Assembly: GCA_023381695.1 (NCBI GenBank)
Contig: JAMCQP010000005.1
Coordinates: 1-52,550, forward strand
Source of the DNA: Bacillota bacterium
GTDB taxonomy: Bacteria > Bacillota > UBA5301 > JAMCQP01
Reading direction: 5' to 3'
Length of the DNA stretch: 52,550 nucleotides
Position 1 is the first letter of the stretch; every line of letters starts with the position of its first letter. A program made the position numbers and the translations under genes. This document shows positions 42,618 to 51,412 of this stretch, piece by piece. The notes under the pieces were generated by a model. It saw nothing but the letters and a program-made list of their open reading frames with translations, did no database searches and was not told where the DNA came from.

Positions 42618-43307
42618 TCAAAACTTCGCCCGCACCAGCGTGACCAACCTGTCCTTCAGGCCGGGATCCTGAAAGACGCTGTTGACGGCCTTCGTGACCG
42701 CCCCGTTGATGGCCCGCCGCATCTCCTCGCTCGTCCGGATCAGGCTTTCGATCTTCTCCGTCCCCGTAAACTGCCCGGCCCAGATAATCTTCTTCTCCTG
42801 GACATCCGCGATCACCAGGTCGAAGGTGACGTTGGAGTTCACGGAAACCGTGAGCATGCCAGGCCTGGACTCCACCCAGAACGCCTTGAGCCTTCCGCCC
42901 ATCACCAGGTCGGCGTTTATGTAGTCCGACAGGCTATCGGCGGTCAGGTTCCACCCGGAGGTCTTTACCACATCAAATCCACTGTTCTTCAGTTGTTCGA
43001 TGATGGCTTCTTCCACGATGTCCACCGGCAGGCGATCCGAAACCCAGGTCTCCACCTTCCCGCCGTACATGTTGTAGCCCTCGCCGATCCGGTCGGCATT
43101 CGGCCGTTCATCCGAGAACCTGTTCACCGCAATCCGGGGCGTGTACCCGGTGAACAAGCGGTCCGCCTTGAAACCCGGCAAGTACTCCACCTTGATGGTC
43201 TCCGTGCCGAAGAGACACCCCTGCAAAAACAGGCTGGATGCGACCGCCACGGCCGCCATCAGCAAGACGCGAAAGCGCTGGACAAAGAACGCCGTCCTTC
43301 CCTTCAT
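42618..43307 (-). CDS. Envelope lipoprotein (YajG/CsgG-like)
   Basis: This 229-residue precursor starts at ATG 43307 behind GGGGGGATC and overlaps the small membrane-protein gene (ATGA). The lipobox is FLQGC (Cys 31) after a hydrophobic stretch. The mature part IAVNRFSDERPNADRIGEGY, VDIVEEAIIEQLKNSGFDVV and INADLVMGGRLKAFWVESRP resembles outer-membrane-linked lipoproteins of the YajG/LpoB-like alpha/beta type known from Gram-negatives. The partner may be the barrel-like protein 71 bp downstream. Confidence 0.65.
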   Translation of the reverse strand: MKGRTAFFVQRFRVLLMAAVAVASSLFLQGCLFGTETIKVEYLPGFKADRLFTGYTPRIAVNRFSDERPNADRIGEGYNMYGGKVETWVSDRLPVDIVEEAIIEQLKNSGFDVVKTSGWNLTADSLSDYINADLVMGGRLKAFWVESRPGMLTVSVNSNVTFDLVIADVQEKKIIWAGQFTGTEKIESLIRTSEEMRRAINGAVTKAVNSVFQDPGLKDRLVTLVRAKF

Positions 43308-43450
43308 TTTTTGATCCCCCCGTCCTTTCTGAGAAGCGCCACACTTACCGCCGCGGCGACCAGGACCAGCACCACCCCCCATCCCGTGAAACCCGACAGG
43401 GAAGCTACGGCCGCCAGCACCACCAGCAACAAGGACACCGCCCACCCCAT
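43304..43450 (-). CDS. Small two-helix membrane protein, 48 aa
   Basis: It starts at ATG 43450, with GGGGGAGAGG upstream. A longer frame to 43525 (MKMHAGGLPG) has no ribosome-binding site. MGWAVSLLLVVLAAVASLSG and WGVVLVLVAAAVSVALLRK are two membrane spans with a short Gly-rich turn. The stop overlaps the lipoprotein start (ATGA), so they are co-translated. The function is unknown. Confidence 0.6.
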   Translation of the reverse strand: MGWAVSLLLVVLAAVASLSGFTGWGVVLVLVAAAVSVALLRKDGGIKK

Positions 43451-43537
43451 TTTCACTGCCTCTCCCCCTTTGCCGCCGAATAATTTTAGCGGTCTTCCCG
43501 GCAAACCACCAGCGTGCATCTTCATTTTACAACCGCG

Positions 43538-43566
43538 TTGTGACAGGTAATGTCGCTTTATATTTT
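43538..43566 (+). promoter_or_regulatory. Possible promoter for the cobT transcript
   Basis: TTGTGA (43538-43543), 17 bp and TATTTT (43561-43566). The -35 box is supplied by copy 5 of the dispersed repeat, which may show how the repeat can affect nearby genes. Confidence 0.4.
43540..43556 (+). repeat. Dispersed repeat, copy 5 (divergent)
   Basis: GTGACAGGTAATGTCGC shares the GTGACAGGTA core and the TGTC half with the others. Confidence 0.45.
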
Positions 43567-43654
43567 GAACAGGGTTAAATTTTTGCCCGGTCAGGTTCGT
43601 TTCTTTTTGGCAGGAAAACTGCGCCTGCCGTGGAATATTCCTATACAAATCGCA

Positions 43655-43905
43655 TACTTCAGGCGCGGGTGCCCCGCCACAGACGCAGGCGGGGAGAATA
43701 GGGAATCAGGTGCAAGTCCTGAGCGGTCCCGCCACTGTAACCGGCGACAGTCCTCGCATCTTGCCACCTGAAAGCGGAAAGCGGCCAATGTAATAATGTA
43801 ATTGGGACGCTGAAGCGGAAAGGGAAGGCGCGGGGAAGAGATGACCCGGGAGCCAGGAGACCTGCCCGTGCCGTTGACCACCTGCCTTCGCGAGAAAGGA
43901 GGGTC
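43655..43905 (+). ncRNA. Cobalamin riboswitch controlling cobT
   Basis: The conserved B12 aptamer blocks are present: GGGAATCAGGTGCAAGTCCT, GCGGTCCCGCCACTGTAA (B12 box region) and GGGAGCCAGGAGACCTGCCC. A T-tailed terminator follows at 43927-43962, so bound cobalamin should end transcription before cobT. Confidence 0.93.
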
Positions 43906-43926
43906 GCTGCCGGATGATGGCAAAGT

Positions 43927-43962
43927 CCGCAGTCTTGTGAGAGACTGCGGTTTTATTTTTTT
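43927..43962 (+). terminator. Riboswitch expression-platform terminator
   Basis: CCGCAGTCT-TGTGAG-AGACTGCGG makes a 9-bp perfect stem, followed by TTTTATTTTTTT. It lies between the aptamer and cobT. Confidence 0.9.
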
Positions 43963-44047
43963 AGCAGCGTGCCGATCTTGAACGGCACGTCAGGGGTGGG
44001 CCACTTTATTTGGGCGTGGAAAACTTATTTTGAGGGAGGCATTTGAA

Positions 44048-45223
44048 ATGAACTTTTCCAGAACAACAATGAACTCTTCCAGAACAACAAGGTTCTCAAC
44101 AAGGTTGGCGCTCGCGGAAGCGCTGGCGGCCGTCAAGGCCCCGGATCGGGCGGCCATGGAGCTGGCGCAAAAGAGGCTGGATTCCCTGACCAAGCCCCAG
44201 GGCAGTTTGGGCGTGCTGGAGGACCTGGCGGTGAAACTGGCGGGCATCAGCGGCGATCCATTCTTCAAGGTGAAGAAGAAGGCCGTGGTGGTCATGGCGG
44301 GGGATCACGGCGTGGTGGAAGAGGGCGTGAGCGCCTTCCCGCAGGAGGTCACCGTCCAGATGGTGGCCAACTTCATAAACGGCGGGGCGGCCATCAACGT
44401 CCTCTCCCGCCACGTGGGCGCGCGGGTGAATGTGGTGGACGTGGGGGTCGCCGGCGATCTGGCCTCCCTGGGGGATCCGGACTCTTCGGGAGACCAGGAG
44501 GGCTGGAAAGAGAATCGGGAGGTTTCGCAGGGAAACCAGCATATCTGGCGCAGGAGGGTCCGGCCCGGCACCGCCAACATGGTCAAAGGGCCGGCCATGA
44601 CCCGGGCCGAGGCGGTCGCCGCCCTGGAAGTGGGCATCGAAGTGGTTTCCACCCTGGTATCGCAGGGATTCAACCTCTTTGCCACCGGGGAGATGGGCAT
44701 CGGCAACACGACCCCCAGCAGCGCCATTTTAGCCGTCCTGGGCCAGATCAGCCCCGAGGAGGCGGCTGGACGGGGAACGGGCCTGGATCAGGCGGGGATC
44801 GCTCGCAAAGCGGAGGTGATCCGCCGCGCGCTGGAGGTCAATTCCCCCGACCCCGACGACGCCATCGACGTCCTTTCGAAGGTGGGCGGCCTGGAGATCG
44901 CCGGCCTGGCCGGGTGCATCATCGGCGCCGCCGCCAACCGCGTTCCGATTGTAATCGACGGTTTCATCTCCACGGCGGCGGCCCTCATCGCCTCCCGCAT
45001 CGAGCCGGAGACCCTGGACTACATGATCGCCTCCCATGTCTCCGAGGAGCAGGCCCACCAGAAGATGCTGGAGATCGTCGGCCTTGAGCCGATGTTGCGC
45101 ATGCGGATGCGTCTGGGGGAAGGGACGGGCGCGGCGCTGGCCATGAACATCGTGGAGGCCGCCACCAAAATCATCGCGGAGATGGCCACCTTCGAGTCCG
45201 CGGGAGTGTCAAACCAGGGGTGA
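44048..45223 (+). CDS. cobT: Nicotinate-nucleotide-dimethylbenzimidazole phosphoribosyltransferase
   Basis: This 391-residue enzyme makes alpha-ribazole phosphate from nicotinate mononucleotide and dimethylbenzimidazole for the cobalamin lower loop. It starts at ATG 44048 with GAGGGAGG. Family blocks are LTKPQGSLGVLEDLAVKLAG, VVMAGDHGVVEEGVSAFPQE, TGEMGIGNTTPSSAI and LGEGTGAALAMNIV with the catalytic Glu. Two oddities are visible. The N-terminus has a near-tandem duplication (NFSRTTM-NSSRTTR). A roughly 25-residue polar insertion (DSSGDQEGWKENREVSQGNQ, about residues 140-159) lies before RPGTANM. Expression is under the cobalamin riboswitch upstream. Confidence 0.95.
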   Translation: MNFSRTTMNSSRTTRFSTRLALAEALAAVKAPDRAAMELAQKRLDSLTKPQGSLGVLEDLAVKLAGISGDPFFKVKKKAVVVMAGDHGVVEEGVSAFPQEVTVQMVANFINGGAAINVLSRHVGARVNVVDVGVAGDLASLGDPDSSGDQEGWKENREVSQGNQHIWRRRVRPGTANMVKGPAMTRAEAVAALEVGIEVVSTLVSQGFNLFATGEMGIGNTTPSSAILAVLGQISPEEAAGRGTGLDQAGIARKAEVIRRALEVNSPDPDDAIDVLSKVGGLEIAGLAGCIIGAAANRVPIVIDGFISTAAALIASRIEPETLDYMIASHVSEEQAHQKMLEIVGLEPMLRMRMRLGEGTGAALAMNIVEAATKIIAEMATFESAGVSNQG

Positions 45224-45703
45224 TCCTGAAGAGCTCAGTCACCCAACGCGGATCGTCAGCCCGTGGAAAGGCGACAAAATGCCACTCACTGTACATTGCC
45301 CAATTGCAGCGGGTGGTTGCCTTTTATTACAAGCAGGAATCGGATGCGCAAGGCTGGATCAAAGACGCCGAAAAGTTAAAAGTGGTCTTGGCGGCCCTGC
45401 AAGAACGGAAGGAGACCGCGCGGAGGCTGGCGAACGTCCTGGCCCGAATAGAGCAATGCGATATACCTACCTCCACTCCATAGGCGATGTTGTACATAAA
45501 GTTACAACATGATCTACGGTCCGGCAAGGGCTACACCTTCGCCCCACAGGCGATCGCCAGCCCTTAGAGAGGCGACAATGTCACTGGTGTCCCGGCAATG
45601 TACTTATCATGGTTTTCAGCGAGATCCGCGGGGCCGCCGCTGAACATACCAGCCAGCCGCCCATACATGGCGGGTGTAAGTGGAAAGGAACTGGCCAAAC
45701 TTC
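45224..45703. other. Intergenic region, no assured gene
   Basis: A plus-strand frame (45283-45483, VVAFYYKQESDAQGWIKDAE) has no family or ribosome-binding site. Two similar segments (about 45246-45300 and 45551-45610, sharing GGATCG.CAGCCC...GGCGACAA) suggest an old duplicated repeat. On the minus strand GGMFSGGPADLAENHDKYIA-like codons run toward 45590, again unassigned. Confidence 0.35.
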
Positions 45704-46426
45704 TTAGAAAGCGCTCAGGTGGGCGACATCGTTGATCACCACCACCTCATGCTTCTCCACGAACTCGTCCCACCTGCTCACGCCTCCGCCCCACAGGAAG
45801 TTGACCTGGCTGATCCCGCCGGTGGAGAGCTCAAACCGCCAGGCCGCCTCCGGCGGGCTGTCCAGGTAATGGCGGATGAGCGCCCGGAGCGGACCGCCGT
45901 GGGTCACCACCGCCACCGTCTCCCCCACGTGGTTAGCCGCGATGGTCTGCAGCGCCGTCACCGCCCGCGTCTCGACCTCGGCGTAGGCCTCCCCTCCCGG
46001 GGGCCGCACCTGGGCGGGGTCCGCCAGCCAGGTCCGGGCCAACTCCTGGTAGCGCTTCTGGATCTCATCAAAGGTCAGCCCTTCCCATGCGCCGAAATTC
46101 ATCTCCCTGAGCCCCGCGTCAGTCCTGACTTCCAGGGGCCTCGGAAACGCCTTTGCGATGATCTCCGCCGTCTCCAGCGCCCGCGGCAGATCACTGGAAT
46201 AGAGAGCGTCAATGGAATTGCGGGCATCCATGGAATCGGAAGCATCCATAGAATTGCGGGCATCAACGGCTCTGCCCGCCAGCCGCCCGGCCACCAGCCG
46301 GGCCTGGGACTGTCCTTTCGCGCTGAGTCCGATCCGGCCGTGCCCCTGGTACCTTTTTTCGCCATTCCACCGGGTCTCCCCGTGGCGGATCAGCAGGATT
46401 CGGGTGGTTGCCGTCCCATCCGTCAT
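45704..46426 (-). CDS. cobC: Alpha-ribazole phosphatase (CobC-type histidine phosphatase)
   Basis: This 240-residue protein starts at ATG 46426, overlapping the stop of the cobD gene (ATGA). The catalytic RHGETRWN (about 14-21), the second histidine in VVTHGGPLRAL and LYSSDLPRALETAEII are the histidine phosphatase (phosphoglycerate mutase-like) motifs. It probably removes phosphate from alpha-ribazole or cobalamin phosphate. A roughly 19-residue low-complexity insertion (ARNSMDASDSMDARNSIDA, about 54-72), made of tandem repeated ARNSMDA units, precedes LYSSD. It is in frame and should form an exposed loop. Confidence 0.9.
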   Translation of the reverse strand: MTDGTATTRILLIRHGETRWNGEKRYQGHGRIGLSAKGQSQARLVAGRLAGRAVDARNSMDASDSMDARNSIDALYSSDLPRALETAEIIAKAFPRPLEVRTDAGLREMNFGAWEGLTFDEIQKRYQELARTWLADPAQVRPPGGEAYAEVETRAVTALQTIAANHVGETVAVVTHGGPLRALIRHYLDSPPEAAWRFELSTGGISQVNFLWGGGVSRWDEFVEKHEVVVINDVAHLSAF

Positions 46427-47613
46427 GGCCTTGAGCCACCTTTTTGCACCGCATCGGGCAGGCCGCCGCGCCGCCGCAAAAATCCAGGCCCGGCCGCCTG
46501 CGGAAAATTATCTTCCACGGTCTGCCGCAACGTGCGCACCAGCACCTCGTTCTCCCGGCGCGACCGCACCGCCACCCGGATGTAGTCCCGTCCCAGACCT
46601 CTGAAGGATGCGCAATCCCGCACCAGCACGCTCTGTCGCGCCATCTCCCGCCAGAGTTGCGTGGAATTGAACCCGGAGCCGGAGATATCCACCAGGATGA
46701 AATTCGCCGCCGGCGGGAAAGCGTGTAACCCCTCGATCTCCCCCAGCGCCTGGTGGAGCCACTCCTTCTCCTCCTGGATCAGCCGCCAGGAAGCCTTTAG
46801 ATATTCGCCATCCGCCACCGCCGCGCAGCCCGCCGCCTGCGCCAGCGAATTGACCGTCCAGGGCGGCCGGGCGCCCTCCAGACCCTCCAGCACCTCGGGC
46901 GGCCCCACCAGCGCCCCGATGCGCAGGCCCGGGACGGCAAAGAGCTTGGTAAGGGAGGTGACCACCAGCAAATTCGGGTAATCGGCGATATGCGCCATCA
47001 TGCTTGAAGCCGCCCGCTCCGGCAGAAAATCCAGAAAAGCCTCGTCCACCACCACCGTCACCCCGCGGCCCCGGGCGACGGCGGCAATCTTCATCAGCGT
47101 CTCCTTGGGAATCAAACCTCCGGTCGGGTTGTTGGGCGTTGCTAAAAAGACCATCTTGATCCCTTGATAAGCCCGGGTGGGCCTGATGAACCTGAGCACC
47201 TGATCCGCCCGGAGTTCAAAACCCTGGGCGGGGTCGAGGGGCAGGATCTCCACGGTGCCGCCGCCCGCCAGCACCGCCGCTTCGTATTCCGAGAAGGTGG
47301 GCGCGGGAATCAACGCCTTCTTCCCCCTGGCCAGAGTCCCCAGCAGGAAGATCAACTCCGCGGCGCCGTTACCCACCATGATCATCCGGGGCGAAACGCC
47401 GTAATAAGCCGCCAGAGCCTGTTTAAGCTCATAGCATTCCGGGTCCGGGTAGTGGACGACCGATGGCACGTTGTCCAGCACCGCCCGGATTGCGCCGGCC
47501 GGAGGGCCCAGGGGGTTGATGTTCGCGCTGAAGTCCAGAATTTCGCCCGAGTCAAGCCCAAATGCCTTCGCCGCCCGGCGAATGTCGCCACCGTGATTGA
47601 ACCCGCCCGCCAT
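46423..47613 (-). CDS. cobD: Threonine-phosphate decarboxylase/aminotransferase-like CobD
   Basis: This 396-residue PLP enzyme produces aminopropanol phosphate for the nucleotide loop. FSANINPLGPP near the start, ATPNNPTGGLIPKETL, VDEAFLDFLPE and SLTKLFAVPGLRIG with the PLP lysine are the family motifs. The carboxylate-binding arginine region is YIRVAVRSRREN. The C-terminal tail (GPGFLRRRGGLPDAVQKGG) is extra. It overlaps cobC by 4 bases and follows cobS by 122 bp. Confidence 0.93.
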   Translation of the reverse strand: MAGGFNHGGDIRRAAKAFGLDSGEILDFSANINPLGPPAGAIRAVLDNVPSVVHYPDPECYELKQALAAYYGVSPRMIMVGNGAAELIFLLGTLARGKKALIPAPTFSEYEAAVLAGGGTVEILPLDPAQGFELRADQVLRFIRPTRAYQGIKMVFLATPNNPTGGLIPKETLMKIAAVARGRGVTVVVDEAFLDFLPERAASSMMAHIADYPNLLVVTSLTKLFAVPGLRIGALVGPPEVLEGLEGARPPWTVNSLAQAAGCAAVADGEYLKASWRLIQEEKEWLHQALGEIEGLHAFPPAANFILVDISGSGFNSTQLWREMARQSVLVRDCASFRGLGRDYIRVAVRSRRENEVLVRTLRQTVEDNFPQAAGPGFLRRRGGLPDAVQKGGSRP

Positions 47614-47735
47614 CTTGTGGAACTCCTCCCCCGGCCGATCCTATCTTTGCGCATGAGGCAATTGCTCCCCGGCCGATCTTTCCCCCGGACCCGTGACTTC
47701 CTTTTCAAGATCTGTATCTTCCTTTTCAACTCCGT

Positions 47736-48575
47736 TCAGGCCCGCGAGAGAACCAGCGCCAAAAAGCATCCCAGCTCCGCCAGTTCATTTATGGCGCCAA
47801 ATGTATCCCCGGTCATGCCGCCAATCTTCCCGGCGATCCACCGCCCGGCCCCCAGCGCCAGAAGCACCGCCACCCCCGCCAGAATCAGCCCCGTCCAGCC
47901 GAGAAGCGCCGGGGCGAGAAGCATCGCCATCACCGAAGCCAGCACGGTCTCCCTGGCCCCGATATACTCGGTAAATGCCTTTCCCAGGCCGCCTTCCGCG
48001 CGCGCGTAGGGATGGAGCCGGGCAACCAGGACCATCACCCACCGGCTCAGGACGGGAATCAGGATGATGGCCGGCCATTTGGCCCGGCCGAGCGCGCCCA
48101 GGAGGGCAAACCTGGCCAAAATGTCCATGACGATGCCGATCACCCCAAATGATCCCACCCGGCTGTCCCGCATGATCTCCAGGATCCGTTCCTTGGGACG
48201 CCTGCTGAAGATCCCGTCGCAGGTGTCCGCCAGACCGTCCATGTGCAGCCCGCCGGTGAGGGCGATCAGGGCGCCGACCGTAAGCAGGTCGGCGATTGTG
48301 GAAGGCAATGCCCAAACCGCGAGCCGGTTGACTCCGGCGAGGATCGCCCCCAGGAGCAATCCCACCAGAGGGAACGTCCACGCCGCCCTGGCCATGCGTT
48401 CGCCATTCACCTTACCGCCTTCTTCCCCGGACAAGCTCGCCGCCATGGGCACGGGCACGGAGAGCACGGTAAGAAACTGCATGGAGAGCGTCAGATCCTG
48501 CGCAAAGCGGATTACTGCGTTGATGGGACGCCTCATAATCCCGGAGGAATCCCTTGCTGCTTTTACCGGATTCAT
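47736..48575 (-). CDS. cobS: Adenosylcobinamide-GDP ribazoletransferase (cobalamin synthase)
   Basis: This roughly 279-residue membrane protein joins alpha-ribazole to adenosylcobinamide-GDP. ATG 48575 (MNPVKAARDS) is chosen, with a GTG 12 bases earlier and an ATG at MRRPINAV as alternatives. The signature GGLHMDGLADTCDGIFS (about 107-123), with SRRPKERILEIMRDSRVGSF following, is characteristic. About six hydrophobic segments are visible. The N-terminal about 20 residues are longer than usual. It forms part of the single cob transcript from the second riboswitch. Confidence 0.93.
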   Translation of the reverse strand: MNPVKAARDSSGIMRRPINAVIRFAQDLTLSMQFLTVLSVPVPMAASLSGEEGGKVNGERMARAAWTFPLVGLLLGAILAGVNRLAVWALPSTIADLLTVGALIALTGGLHMDGLADTCDGIFSRRPKERILEIMRDSRVGSFGVIGIVMDILARFALLGALGRAKWPAIILIPVLSRWVMVLVARLHPYARAEGGLGKAFTEYIGARETVLASVMAMLLAPALLGWTGLILAGVAVLLALGAGRWIAGKIGGMTGDTFGAINELAELGCFLALVLSRA

Positions 48576-48667
48576 AGTCTCGCCCACCGCCCTTTCGAAC
48601 CACCTTGCCCGGCTCGCCCCCGAGCACCGGCCCTCACCTCGATCTCGGGTTCATCCCGATCCTGGTT

Positions 48668-49723
48668 TCACCCCAGCATCGCCCGGAGAAAAACCCCCAT
48701 GATCAGCACCAGCACGGATGTGATGGCCATGAGCACCACCGCTTCCCTGATGCAGGGCGCCGCCAGCGGCGTGCTCTCCTCGCCAAGATACGGCCGGAAC
48801 GACGGCACGCCCTGGTAATAATTCGTGCCGCCCAGCCGCACTCCCAGAGCCCCGGCGACCCCGGCCTCCATCAGCCCGCTGTTGGGGCTCGGGTGTTTCC
48901 GGCCGTCCCGCCAGATGGCCCGCGCCGTTTTTCGCCAGCCCCGGTTGTCCAGCGCCGCGGCCAGCACCAGCGCCGCCGCGGTCAAACGCGCCGGGATGTA
49001 ATTCACCAGATCGTCGAACCGGGCGGCCGCCCAGCCGAAATCGGCGTACTTTTCGTTGCGGTATCCCACCATGGAATCCAGGGTGTTCACCGCCCGGTAC
49101 GCCATGGCCAGAGGCGCGCCGCCCACCAGCCCGTAGAGGAGCGGGGCCGTAACCCCGTCCACCGTGTTCTCCGCCACGGTCTCCACCACGGCGCGCACCA
49201 CCTCTTCCGGGGTGAGTTCCCGCGTGTCGCGGCCCACGATCCAGGCCAGCTTCGCCCGGGACGTCTCCAGATCGCCTCCGGCAAGAAATCGGGCAATCTC
49301 CAGCCCCGCCCCGGCCAACCCCCGCGCCGCAATGGTGGTGGACATCAGCCAGACGCCCAGCGCCGCCGCGAAACCGCCCCCCGCTTTCGCCGCCAGCCGG
49401 AGCAGGCCGGCCGTGGCCAGATAGCTCCCCCCCACGATCACCACCACCAGGAGAACCCCCGCAACCCTCTTCGCGCGCCGGTTGTCGGGGCGCGACCGGT
49501 CATCGGCGCGGGACTTGCCATACAAGAGGTGATCGGGGCGCGGCTCGCCATCCGGATGGCGTCGCCCATCCAGCAGGGATCCGGCCGCCTTTTCAAACAG
49601 AGTGATCCCTTTGCCCATCAACACCGTGGGATGCGACAACCACCGCGGATCCCCCACCGCCAGATCCACCAGAAACGCCAGCACCACGGTCTCCCACACC
49701 GGCAGCACCGTTCCCACCCCCAA
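48668..49723 (-). CDS. cbiB: Adenosylcobinamide-phosphate synthase
   Basis: This 351-residue membrane enzyme attaches aminopropanol phosphate to cobyric acid. The start is TTG 49723 or a nearby GTG (MGVGTVLPVWETVVLAFLVD). LVDLAVGDPRWLSHPTVLMG and VVETVAENTVDGVTAPLLYG, then AVNTLDSMVGYRNEKYADFG and SPNSGLMEAGVAGALGVRLG, are the family motifs. A hydrophilic insertion (DGRRHPDGEPRPDHLLYGKS and RADDRSRPDNRRAK, about residues 52-85) lies in an expected cytoplasmic loop. At DNA level it contains two near-copies of GATCGGGGCGCGGCTCGCC. Confidence 0.93.
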   Translation of the reverse strand: MGVGTVLPVWETVVLAFLVDLAVGDPRWLSHPTVLMGKGITLFEKAAGSLLDGRRHPDGEPRPDHLLYGKSRADDRSRPDNRRAKRVAGVLLVVVIVGGSYLATAGLLRLAAKAGGGFAAALGVWLMSTTIAARGLAGAGLEIARFLAGGDLETSRAKLAWIVGRDTRELTPEEVVRAVVETVAENTVDGVTAPLLYGLVGGAPLAMAYRAVNTLDSMVGYRNEKYADFGWAAARFDDLVNYIPARLTAAALVLAAALDNRGWRKTARAIWRDGRKHPSPNSGLMEAGVAGALGVRLGGTNYYQGVPSFRPYLGEESTPLAAPCIREAVVLMAITSVLVLIMGVFLRAMLG

Positions 49724-49733
49724 AGCAGCAAGC

Positions 49734-49757
49734 CGCTTGCATATATTGCCGCAAGCG
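49734..49757 (-). other. Stem-loop between cobQ and cbiB
   Basis: CGCTTGC and GCAAGCG (7-bp arms, 10-base loop) lie in the 35-bp gap between the two genes. There is no U-run, so it is a stabiliser or spacer rather than a terminator. Confidence 0.4.
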
Positions 49758-49758
49758 T

Positions 49759-51399
49759 TTAACCCTTCTCGCTGCTCTCTTCAATCCCCGCGATACGAAA
49801 GAGCAGATCCATCCTCAGACTTTGCCGCACGATCCCGGCCAGCCTCTCGAAGGCTTCCTCCCTGGCCGCCCGCAAATCCAGGTTCGCGGCCTTCTCCAGC
49901 GGGGGCAACCCCTTCCTCTCCCTCAGCCGGTTGATCAGATTCCATCGGAAAGCATCGTTATCGAACAGGCCGTGAAGATAGGTGCCGAAGACATTCCCGC
50001 CGGTGTTCACGCAGCCGTCCGGGTAACCATTGGCGCCGGCCGCCTCAACGCCGCCGGTCCCATCAGCGCCGCCGGTTTGAGCCTGGCCGCCGCTCTCCAC
50101 CCGAAAAGCCGGGTAAAAACCCTCCGCCGCCTGCGTTCTCCCCATATGAATCTCGTACCCCGCCACCTGGCCGCCTTCCATCCCTTCAAAAAACGGGCCC
50201 CGGCCCGCGACCCGCGCCCGGACCCGCCTGGTCGTCTTCTCCGGCTCAAACGTGGTGGAAACCGGCAAAAGCCCGAGCCCTTCCACGCAGCCCTGGTCCG
50301 ACTCCATCCCGTGAGGATCGGAGATCTCCACCCCCAGCATCTGGTAGCCCCCGCAGATCCCGATCACCGGAAGTCCCTGCGCCGCATATCCCGCAATCGC
50401 CGCGGCCAGGCCGGTCTGCCGCAAAAACTCCAGATCCTCGATGGTATTCTTCGTTCCCGGAATGATCACCAGATCCGGCTTGCCAAGATCCTCCGGCCCG
50501 GCCACATAGCGCACCCGGGCGCCCGGCATCCTGGCCAGGGGGTCAAAGTCCGTGAAATTGGAGATGCGGGGCAGCCTGATCACCGCCACATCCACCCGAT
50601 CGCGGGCTCCATCCTCAACCGGTTCTACCTGGCCACGGGCGTAATCCTTTTGCGGCAATGCCTCTGTCAGCGAAACCGAATCCTCCTCATCGAGCCCCAG
50701 GCCGTCAATGTGGGGGATCACCCCCAGCACCGGCTTGCCGGTGTAATTTTCCAGAAAGGAAATAGCGGGTTTGAGCAACTCGATATCTCCCCGGAATTTG
50801 TTCAGGATCAGCCCCTTGACCCTTTCCCGTTCGTCCTCCTCCAGGAGCTGCAAGGTGCCCACCAGCGCCGCCAGCGCCCCGCCGCGGTCAATGTCCGCCA
50901 CGAGCAGGACCGGCGCGTCCGCCTCCCGGGCCACCCGCATGTTGACGATGTCCCCTTCTTTGAGGTTGACCTCGGCCGGGCTGCCCGCCCCCTCGATCAC
51001 CACAACGTCGTATTCGGCCCTGAGGCGGCCCAGCGCCCCGGTGACCGCGCGCCACCCTTCCGTCCGGGCGAACCGCCGGCCGTACTCCCCCGCCTGAAGA
51101 TTGGCCGCGGGCCTGCCCAGGACCACGACCTGCGCCTCCATGTCCCTGGAGGGTTTGATCAGGATCGGGTTCATATCCACGGTGACGTCCACCCCGGCCG
51201 CCTCCGCCTGCAGGGCCTGCGCCCGGCCGATTTCGCCGCCGCCGGCCGTCACGTACGAGTTCAAGGCCATGTTCTGCGCCTTGAAAGGCGCGACCCGCAG
51301 GCCGGCCTGCCTGAAGATGCGGCAAAGCGCCGCCGTCAACACGCTCTTGCCCACGTGGGACGAAGTTCCCTGAATCATGATCGTTCTGGCCAATGACAT
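49759..51399 (-). CDS. cobQ: Cobyric acid synthase, glutamine-hydrolysing
   Basis: This 546-residue enzyme amidates four side chains of the corrin ring. The start is ATG 51399 behind GGTGGTGGGGG. The N-terminal ATP domain starts IMIQGTSSHVGKSVLTAALC and RVAPFKAQNMALNSYVTAGG. The C-terminal glutaminase has VIGICGGYQMLG with the nucleophile cysteine and GTYLHGLFDND with the histidine. A glycine-rich insertion (GGQAQTGGADGTGGVEAAGA) precedes the last histidine segment. The gene follows cobU in the cobalamin operon. Confidence 0.95.
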   Translation of the reverse strand: MSLARTIMIQGTSSHVGKSVLTAALCRIFRQAGLRVAPFKAQNMALNSYVTAGGGEIGRAQALQAEAAGVDVTVDMNPILIKPSRDMEAQVVVLGRPAANLQAGEYGRRFARTEGWRAVTGALGRLRAEYDVVVIEGAGSPAEVNLKEGDIVNMRVAREADAPVLLVADIDRGGALAALVGTLQLLEEDERERVKGLILNKFRGDIELLKPAISFLENYTGKPVLGVIPHIDGLGLDEEDSVSLTEALPQKDYARGQVEPVEDGARDRVDVAVIRLPRISNFTDFDPLARMPGARVRYVAGPEDLGKPDLVIIPGTKNTIEDLEFLRQTGLAAAIAGYAAQGLPVIGICGGYQMLGVEISDPHGMESDQGCVEGLGLLPVSTTFEPEKTTRRVRARVAGRGPFFEGMEGGQVAGYEIHMGRTQAAEGFYPAFRVESGGQAQTGGADGTGGVEAAGANGYPDGCVNTGGNVFGTYLHGLFDNDAFRWNLINRLRERKGLPPLEKAANLDLRAAREEAFERLAGIVRQSLRMDLLFRIAGIEESSEKG

Positions 51400-51412
51400 G
51401 CCCCCACCACCT

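Noticed and set aside
738-43556. GTGACAGGTACGGTCA copies as CRISPR repeat remnants
   Set aside because: They are kilobases apart and single. The short imperfect palindrome suits a REP or MITE element better.
43540-43556. Copy 5 as a certain member of the dispersed repeat
   Set aside because: Only the first ten bases and a TGTC half agree, so it is kept as low confidence only.
45220-45483. 87-codon ORF after cobT
   Set aside because: There is no ribosome-binding site or family, its start overlaps the end of cobT and the composition is unremarkable.
49822-51396. Long plus-strand open frame opposite cobQ
   Set aside because: It mirrors the GC-rich cobQ codons, has no ribosome-binding site and gives a proline/histidine/arginine-rich peptide without a family.
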